Positions 6,096-9,972 of a DNA stretch of 9,972 bases are shown one piece after another. Origin of the DNA: DAOTUB01 sp034437455 (GTDB taxonomy: Bacteria; Chloroflexota; Anaerolineae; B4-G1). The stretch spans positions 1 through 9,972 of the forward strand of contig DAOTUB010000384.1 of assembly GCA_034437455.1 (NCBI GenBank), in the 5' to 3' direction. The first letter of the stretch is position 1. Each line of letters opens with the position of its first letter. The notes beneath the pieces are model-generated. The model was given only the letters and a program-made list of their open reading frames with translations. It made no database searches and was not told where the DNA came from. The position numbers and the translations under genes are program-made.

Positions 6096-6694
6096 TGAGG
6101 CTTGGTCAGAATCTGCAAGTGGGGCGCGTGTTGCGAACGAGTACGCGGAGCTTTGTCATCGGCTGCGAAGTGATGCGGCCCGCTATCCCGACCTTTGGCT
6201 CGTTCGTGCGGGCGGAGGGGCTGACGCCGGGGAGCGCCAACTATGGCCTGATCTATGACGTCTGTGTGGAGGACGATCGGTTTGTGCGGCACTTTATCGG
6301 CGCCGACACCCCGGAAGAAGTGATCCGGGAGATGCGCGAGACCCGCCAGGTGCCGATTGAGGTCAGCGTGCTGGCGGTGGGTTGCAGCGATGGCGAGACG
6401 GTTCGGCACTGCCTGCCCGCGCAGCCGCCGGTGACGCTCGATTGGCTTTACCAGTGCACCGACGAGGAAGTGCGGGCCTTTACCACCCGCTTCGACTACT
6501 TCCGTCTGGTGCTCGAAGCGCGCGAGGCGCCGGCCGACGAACTTCTGGCGGCCAGTCTGCGGATCGCCGCTGCCGCACAGCCGGAGGGTGAACGAGAGAC
6601 GTTCCTGATCGACGCGGGACGCGAACTGGCGCGACTGCTGGCCGGAGATCCGATGCGACTGGAGGGATTGCTGCACCGATTGCAAACCAGGTGA
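6095..6694 (+). CDS. HAS-barrel-like protein, probable HerA/NurA accessory
   Basis: This 199-residue protein has N-terminal sequence that looks like a HAS barrel, the small beta-barrel that caps HerA-type ATPases and binds NurA. It runs VGRVLRTSTRSFVIG (9-23), PTFGSFVRAEG (32-42) and YGLIYDVCVEDDRFVRHF (50-67). A second part has LPAQPP (107-112) and WLYQC (117-121), then an Arg/Glu-rich helical tail. I recall similar free-standing HAS-like proteins from cyanobacteria with FGSWV, IYGVVY and LPPRPP...YRC blocks; that match is from memory. There is no ATPase or nuclease motif. It starts on the last base of the nurA stop and ends 9 nt before the nucleotidyltransferase. A role as adaptor or alternative docking surface in the NurA-HerA complex is inference. 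Confidence 0.65.
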   Translation: MRLGQNLQVGRVLRTSTRSFVIGCEVMRPAIPTFGSFVRAEGLTPGSANYGLIYDVCVEDDRFVRHFIGADTPEEVIREMRETRQVPIEVSVLAVGCSDGETVRHCLPAQPPVTLDWLYQCTDEEVRAFTTRFDYFRLVLEAREAPADELLAASLRIAAAAQPEGERETFLIDAGRELARLLAGDPMRLEGLLHRLQTR

Positions 6695-6703
6695 GGTGAT
6701 GAG

Positions 6704-7495
6704 ATGGGAGAAGAGACACATATTCAGGTAGCCAGGGCCTTTACGGAAGCGTGGGGGTACAAAGACGACGATCGGGCGAGGGCTGTCTTCCTCGTCGGTT
6801 CCAGCGCCAGCGGGGAGGAGGACGTCTATTCCGACGTGGACATGATGGTCGCCATCATCACCATGATCCCCGACGACGAGCGGCTGCAACGCTTGCGCGA
6901 TATCGGCTGTTGGAACATTATGTTAGCCATCGCCGGTGTGGACAATCCCGCCTTGCCGGTAGAGTCGCAGGTCATTGACAAATTCGTCTTTCACGACACC
7001 TGGTTCGACGTCAGCTACCATCTGCCTCACCAGCTCGAGTTCTGCTTCGACTATATCACCCTGTTGGACAAGGACGACATGACCCCGCGTCTCTGCCAGG
7101 CGAGCGAGACGCTCACAGAGGCGGAACTCAAGGCCCGCGTCCAGGCGGATCTGCGCTTGCTGCACGCGCGCATCTACCGCTACGAAAAATACGTCCAGCG
7201 AAAAGAGTGGATCGGCCTGGATCTATCCGCGATCAAGAACCTGCTCGTGGACGCGGTGATGGTGCTGAACGATCAGGCCAACTATAATCGTCATTCCTCG
7301 CGCATCAGCCAATTAGTGCGCGATCTGCCGGTCAAGCCGGAACATTTTGGGCGCGATCTGGTGGATATTTTGCACCTGGACAATCGAGAGGCCTCGCAGC
7401 GCAAGATCGAGATGTTGCATCGTTTGGAGACCGAGCTACTCGCGCTGTGTGAGACCCGCTGGGGGCCGTGCGCGATGTTTGACGATGAGGAATAA
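6704..7495 (+). CDS. Polymerase-beta-fold nucleotidyltransferase in the nurA-herA operon
   Basis: The 263-residue protein has the nucleotidyltransferase signature FLVGSSASGEEDVYSDVDMMV: G32-S33, then the metal-binding pair D44 and D46. A third acidic residue, D102 in WFDVSYH, completes the triad, so it should be able to move a nucleotide to an acceptor. The C-terminal half (about 145-255) is helical and rich in charged residues (LLHARIYRYEKYVQRKEW, IKNLLVDAVMVLNDQ, KIEMLHRLETELLAL), like the substrate-binding helical domain of aminoglycoside- or MNT-type enzymes. Larger than typical 100-residue MNT antitoxins, it has no separate HEPN gene beside it, although the helical half could play that structural role. 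The acceptor (protein, RNA, small molecule) is unknown. Shine-Dalgarno AGGTGA precedes ATG 6704; the gap to herA is 11 nt. Placement between nurA and herA suggests a job in the same process (inference). Confidence 0.8.
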   Translation: MGEETHIQVARAFTEAWGYKDDDRARAVFLVGSSASGEEDVYSDVDMMVAIITMIPDDERLQRLRDIGCWNIMLAIAGVDNPALPVESQVIDKFVFHDTWFDVSYHLPHQLEFCFDYITLLDKDDMTPRLCQASETLTEAELKARVQADLRLLHARIYRYEKYVQRKEWIGLDLSAIKNLLVDAVMVLNDQANYNRHSSRISQLVRDLPVKPEHFGRDLVDILHLDNREASQRKIEMLHRLETELLALCETRWGPCAMFDDEE

Positions 7496-7506
7496 AGGAG
7501 GGCCTG

Positions 7507-9222
7507 ATGGAAGATGTTCGGACAAGTGAACGCACCCCCGAAGAGGAACTCGAAGCCTTCCTCGGCCCCCGCCCAGCCCAACCTGAACCTCCTCAAAAGC
7601 TGGGCATTGTCGTCGGCGGCAGCCTCTCGAAGGGGCTGGACGTCAAGCTCGACCGGAGCACGGTGATCGAGGGGCTGGCCGTGGGGCGCTACGTCGTCGC
7701 GCACGGCGAGACGGGGCGGCGCTTCTTCTCCATTGTCACCGACGTGCAACTCGACGCGCTCAACCCATTGATCGAAAAGGCCCCGCCAGACGTCTCCGAT
7801 CCCTTCCTCGCCAGCGTCTACCAGGGCACGGCCGTCTTTGGGCGCATCCACGTCGCGCCGATGTTGGTACTTGATGAGGGCAGCAGCGAGCCGAAACCAG
7901 TCAAGACGATCTCCTCTCACTTCAGGCCGGTCTATCCCGCCAGCGCGGAGGAGGTCGCCCTCATTTTTGGCGAGGAAAAAGAGCCAGGCTTTTTCTACAT
8001 CGGCGATCCGCTGGAGATGGAGGGCGTCCACGTGGCGCTCAACCTGGAGCGATTCGTCGAGCGTTCGGCGGGCGTCTTTGGCAAGACCGGCACCGGGAAG
8101 ACGTTTCTCACACGCACGCTGCTGGCCGGGCTGATCCAGTGGGGTAAAGCGGTCAGCCTGGTGTTCGACATGCACAACGAGTACGGCTGGAAGAGTCAAG
8201 ACGAGGCGAAGCAGGAGGTCAAGGGACTAAAACAACTCTTTACCAGCCGCGTCTCTGTCTTTACGCTGGACGACGAGTCGTCCCGGCGGCGGGGCAGCAA
8301 GGTGGATGGCGTGGTGCGCATCGGCTACGACCAGATCGAGCCGGAGGACGTGGACAGTCTCGCCAACCTGATGGCCCTTTCGGACGTGCAGGTGGGCGCG
8401 CTCTACTTTCTGCGGCGGCGGCTGGGGCGGGAATGGGTCGCGCGGCTTTTGGACGAGCACGATACACTAGAGGAACTGGACAGCGCGCTGGATCGGGGCA
8501 CGATCCACGGGGGCACGCTGGGGGCGATCCAGCGGAAGCTGGGGATGTTTCGTCGTTTCGATTTTCTCCAGGCGCGAGCGGCAGAGGACCCGGTGAAGCA
8601 AATCCTGGATTATCTAGATCGGGGGGTGAACATCATCCTGGAGTTTGGCCGCTACGGCAGCAGCCTGGAAGCCTATCTGCTCGTCGCTAATTACATCACC
8701 CGCCGCATCCACGCCCACTACGTCCGGCGGACGGAGGAGGCGCTGGGCGACCGGGGGAAGGAGCCGCACCCGCTCGTCATCGCCATCGAGGAGGCGCACA
8801 AGTTCCTCGACCCCGCCGTCGCCAAGCACACCATTTTCGGCGCCATCGCCCGCGAGCTGCGCAAGTACAACGTCACGCTCTTCATCGTGGACCAGCGGCC
8901 CAGCGGGATCGACCCGGAGGTGATGAGCCAGATCGGCACCCGCGTGACGTGCCTGCTCGACGACGAGGCGGACATCCGGGCGGTCTTTTCGGGCATCAGC
9001 GGGGCGGGGCCGCTGCGAGAGGTGCTGGCGCGGCTCGATACCCGCCAGCAGGCGCTCATCCTGGGCCACGCCGTGCCGATGCCGGTGGTGGTCAAGACGC
9101 GCACCTACGGCACGCCCGAGTTCTACGCCTCGCTGGGCGTCGGCGAGGCGGAGGAGCCGGAGGCGGTGTTGGCGTGGGGTCGGGCGCTGCTGCGCGGGGA
9201 TGAGGATGCAGGGGAAATCTAG
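7507..9222 (+). CDS. herA: HerA family hexameric DNA translocase ATPase
   Basis: HerA is a FtsK/VirB4-superfamily ring ATPase that pumps double-stranded DNA and drives the NurA nuclease at DNA ends. The 571-residue protein has an acidic N-terminal extension, a HAS barrel (about 33-130, starting LGIVVGGSLSKGLDVKL and including VGRYVVAHGE), then the RecA-like core. Walker A is GKTGTGKT (192-199); Walker B is LVIAIEEAHKFL with E428-E429 and H431. Next come the conserved RELRKYN (449-455), whose arginines are candidates for the trans-acting finger, and VDQRPSGID with Q463-R464. A helical segment (about 285-370) sits between the Walker motifs, as in other HerA proteins. All motifs are intact. The start at ATG 7507 has an ideal AGGAGG (7496-7501) 5 nt upstream, the strongest ribosome-binding site in the operon. 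nurA as first gene of the same operon supports the identity. Confidence 0.93.
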   Translation: MEDVRTSERTPEEELEAFLGPRPAQPEPPQKLGIVVGGSLSKGLDVKLDRSTVIEGLAVGRYVVAHGETGRRFFSIVTDVQLDALNPLIEKAPPDVSDPFLASVYQGTAVFGRIHVAPMLVLDEGSSEPKPVKTISSHFRPVYPASAEEVALIFGEEKEPGFFYIGDPLEMEGVHVALNLERFVERSAGVFGKTGTGKTFLTRTLLAGLIQWGKAVSLVFDMHNEYGWKSQDEAKQEVKGLKQLFTSRVSVFTLDDESSRRRGSKVDGVVRIGYDQIEPEDVDSLANLMALSDVQVGALYFLRRRLGREWVARLLDEHDTLEELDSALDRGTIHGGTLGAIQRKLGMFRRFDFLQARAAEDPVKQILDYLDRGVNIILEFGRYGSSLEAYLLVANYITRRIHAHYVRRTEEALGDRGKEPHPLVIAIEEAHKFLDPAVAKHTIFGAIARELRKYNVTLFIVDQRPSGIDPEVMSQIGTRVTCLLDDEADIRAVFSGISGAGPLREVLARLDTRQQALILGHAVPMPVVVKTRTYGTPEFYASLGVGEAEEPEAVLAWGRALLRGDEDAGEI

Positions 9223-9270
9223 CACCGCACGTACCCGCCGGTGAGGAGGAGCGGCGGTCGAAGGGAATGT

Positions 9271-9276
9271 AGGAGG
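9271..9276 (+). promoter_or_regulatory. Shine-Dalgarno AGGAGG that fixes the start of the 91-residue protein
   Basis: AGGAGG ends 5 nt before ATG 9282. A GTG at 9276 in the same frame begins on the last base of this motif and so cannot be the start. Confidence 0.8.
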
Positions 9277-9281
9277 TGGTC

Positions 9282-9557
9282 ATGCGTTGGGCAGAGATTC
9301 GCGAGCAATATCCAGATCAGTGGCTTATCATAGACACGCTAGAGGCCCACACCGAGGGAGACCGTCGAAAACTGGAGCAGATGACGGTGGTCGAAGTTTG
9401 CCCGGATGGAGCAGCGGCATTCCAACGATACCGTGAGTTACACCGCCAATACCCCCAGCGTGAATTCTACTTTGTACACACAGCGCGCGAGGAGTTGGAC
9501 ATTCGAGAGAGACACTGGCTGGGATTGCAGAGGAACTATGCAGTTAACCCTGCGTGA
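9282..9557 (+). CDS. Small conserved-looking protein of unknown function paired with a retropepsin-like gene
   Basis: I do not recognise a named family. The 91-residue product begins MRWAEIREQYPDQWLIIDTL and has EAHTEGDRRKLEQMTVVEVC in the middle. It ends with FYFVHTAREELDIRERHWLG and a short tail. It is soluble, acidic and basic in patches, with no signal peptide or membrane segment, and has a mixed alpha/beta pattern. The Shine-Dalgarno is ideal. The next gene, a retropepsin-like protease, starts inside it (20-nt overlap), so the two are very likely translated together and may function as a pair. The gap from herA is 59 bp with no clear terminator or promoter, so read-through from the upstream operon is possible. 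GC content is visibly lower than in herA. Confidence 0.75.
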   Translation: MRWAEIREQYPDQWLIIDTLEAHTEGDRRKLEQMTVVEVCPDGAAAFQRYRELHRQYPQREFYFVHTAREELDIRERHWLGLQRNYAVNPA

Positions 9558-9850
9558 TGGCCTGATCTTGACTTGCGTAACAGTGGCATACCGGGGTCAA
9601 AAGGTCCAAGTGGCAGACATAGTAGTTGATACTGGATCGGCTACCACTATGCTTTCCACCGACATCGTCTCCCAGATTGGAATCGTTCCAGAACTCGACG
9701 ATGTTTTGCACGTCATCCGTGGCGCTGGAGGAACGGAGGTTGTTTTCTCTCGGCGTGTGGACTGTTTACAAGTCGGGTCGCAGACTGTTGAGCAATTCGA
9801 GATCGAAGTAGGTGGGATAGACGATGCTTTTGACATAAATGGCATCCTAG
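9538..9850 (+). pseudogene. Retropepsin-like aspartic protease, 3' end apparently cut by an IS element
   Basis: The reading frame starts at ATG 9538, inside the previous gene, with AGAGGA just upstream. It shows the one-lobe aspartic protease pattern: TVAYRGQKVQVADIVVDTGS, with the catalytic DTGS at residues 31-34, then TTMLS, IRGAGGTEVVFSRRV and VGGIDDAFDINGIL. In this family the last block normally continues as a G-M/L-D-F-L motif (as in ILGMDFL) needed for the fold. Here, after GIL (about residue 104), the sequence becomes AGCRRGFVFGRKRPF, which has no protease character. The frame stays open to the window edge (145 codons), so a chimeric product is possible. I infer that an insertion removed roughly the last 20-30 residues. 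Active enzymes of this type work as dimers; this copy is probably dead unless the element excises. Confidence 0.7.
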
Positions 9851-9972
9851 CAGGCTGTCGGAGAGGGTTTGTTTTTGGCAGGAAACGTCCCTTCAGGCGC
9901 AGTTTTTTGGCCTACATTGAGGCTTCATGCCCCATTTTTGCCTCGAAAACGTCGAGATTTAGGGGCAGCCTT
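9851..9972. mobile_element. Probable end of an insertion sequence, running off the window
   Basis: The protease gene loses homology abruptly at CTAG (9847-9850). The new sequence begins CAGGCTGTCGGAGAGGG and is AT-richer with T-runs, resembling a transposon end with a subterminal region. The other terminus and any target duplication lie beyond the window, so the boundary is good to a few bases only and the family is not assigned. Confidence 0.5.
9925..9972 (-). CDS. Possible C-terminal tail of a transposase (partial)
   Basis: On the minus strand the last 48 bases read KAAPKSRRFRGKNGA followed by TGA, entering from the window edge. A short, strongly basic C-terminus ending about 75 bp inside a putative IS terminus is what a transposase gene pointing outward would show. 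Fifteen codons are too few for identification, so this is a weak call that depends on the IS inference. Confidence 0.25.
   Translation of the reverse strand, partial: KAAPKSRRFRGKNGA

Noticed and set aside
7291..8199. Long minus-strand open frame opposite the nucleotidyltransferase and herA
   Set aside because: The composition reflects antisense of GC-rich codons and no motif is present, while both plus-strand genes are well supported.
8614..9225. Minus-strand open frame opposite the end of herA
   Set aside because: Arg/Asp/His-rich antisense shadow with no recognisable family.
9235..9257. CCGCCG...CGGCGG inverted repeat after herA as a terminator
   Set aside because: The stem is only 6 bp with an 11-nt loop and no following T-run, so chance in GC-rich DNA is more likely.

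Overview
The window is GC-rich bacterial DNA that most resembles a member of the Chloroflexota (Anaerolineae-like or a relative). The pointers are a NurA/HerA gene set with an extra HAS-barrel-like protein, a secreted PKD-domain peptidase ending in FYLPIVTRS (a tail type I associate with exported Chloroflexota proteins), and near-consensus TATAAT promoters, two of them so close to ATG that the mRNAs should be leaderless. The taxonomic call is inference; no rRNA or marker gene is present.

Layout. Positions 79-569 hold a broken GNAT acetyltransferase. A 90-bp, almost perfectly palindromic MITE with 9-bp target-site duplications has landed in it, and its 5' end also appears frameshifted. A widespread GC-rich hairpin repeat follows (584-634), then a strong promoter and a large secreted M14 zinc carboxypeptidase with Ig-like and PKD-like modules (692-3343). 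It ends tail-to-tail, with a 4-bp overlap, against a leftward two-gene unit: a bicupin (4814-4137) coupled by ATGA to a GH16/ConA-like fold protein without visible catalytic residues (4140-3340).

A short divergent promoter region (4815-4931) separates this from a tightly packed rightward operon. It runs nurA nuclease (4932-6095), a HAS-barrel-like protein (6095-6694), a polymerase-beta-fold nucleotidyltransferase with an intact catalytic triad (6704-7495), and the HerA hexameric ATPase/translocase (7507-9222). Gaps within it are -1, 9 and 11 bp. NurA and HerA are known to form a DNA end-processing machine. The nucleotidyltransferase and the free-standing HAS-like protein between them are the least explained and most interesting part of the window.

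Downstream are a 91-residue protein of unknown function and an overlapping retropepsin-like aspartic protease gene (from 9538). The protease loses family resemblance at about 9850, where sequence resembling one end of an insertion sequence begins and runs off the window. The window thus has two independent mobile-element footprints, one near each end, each breaking a gene. No tRNA, rRNA or CRISPR array was seen, and no gene-free stretch exceeds 300 bases.
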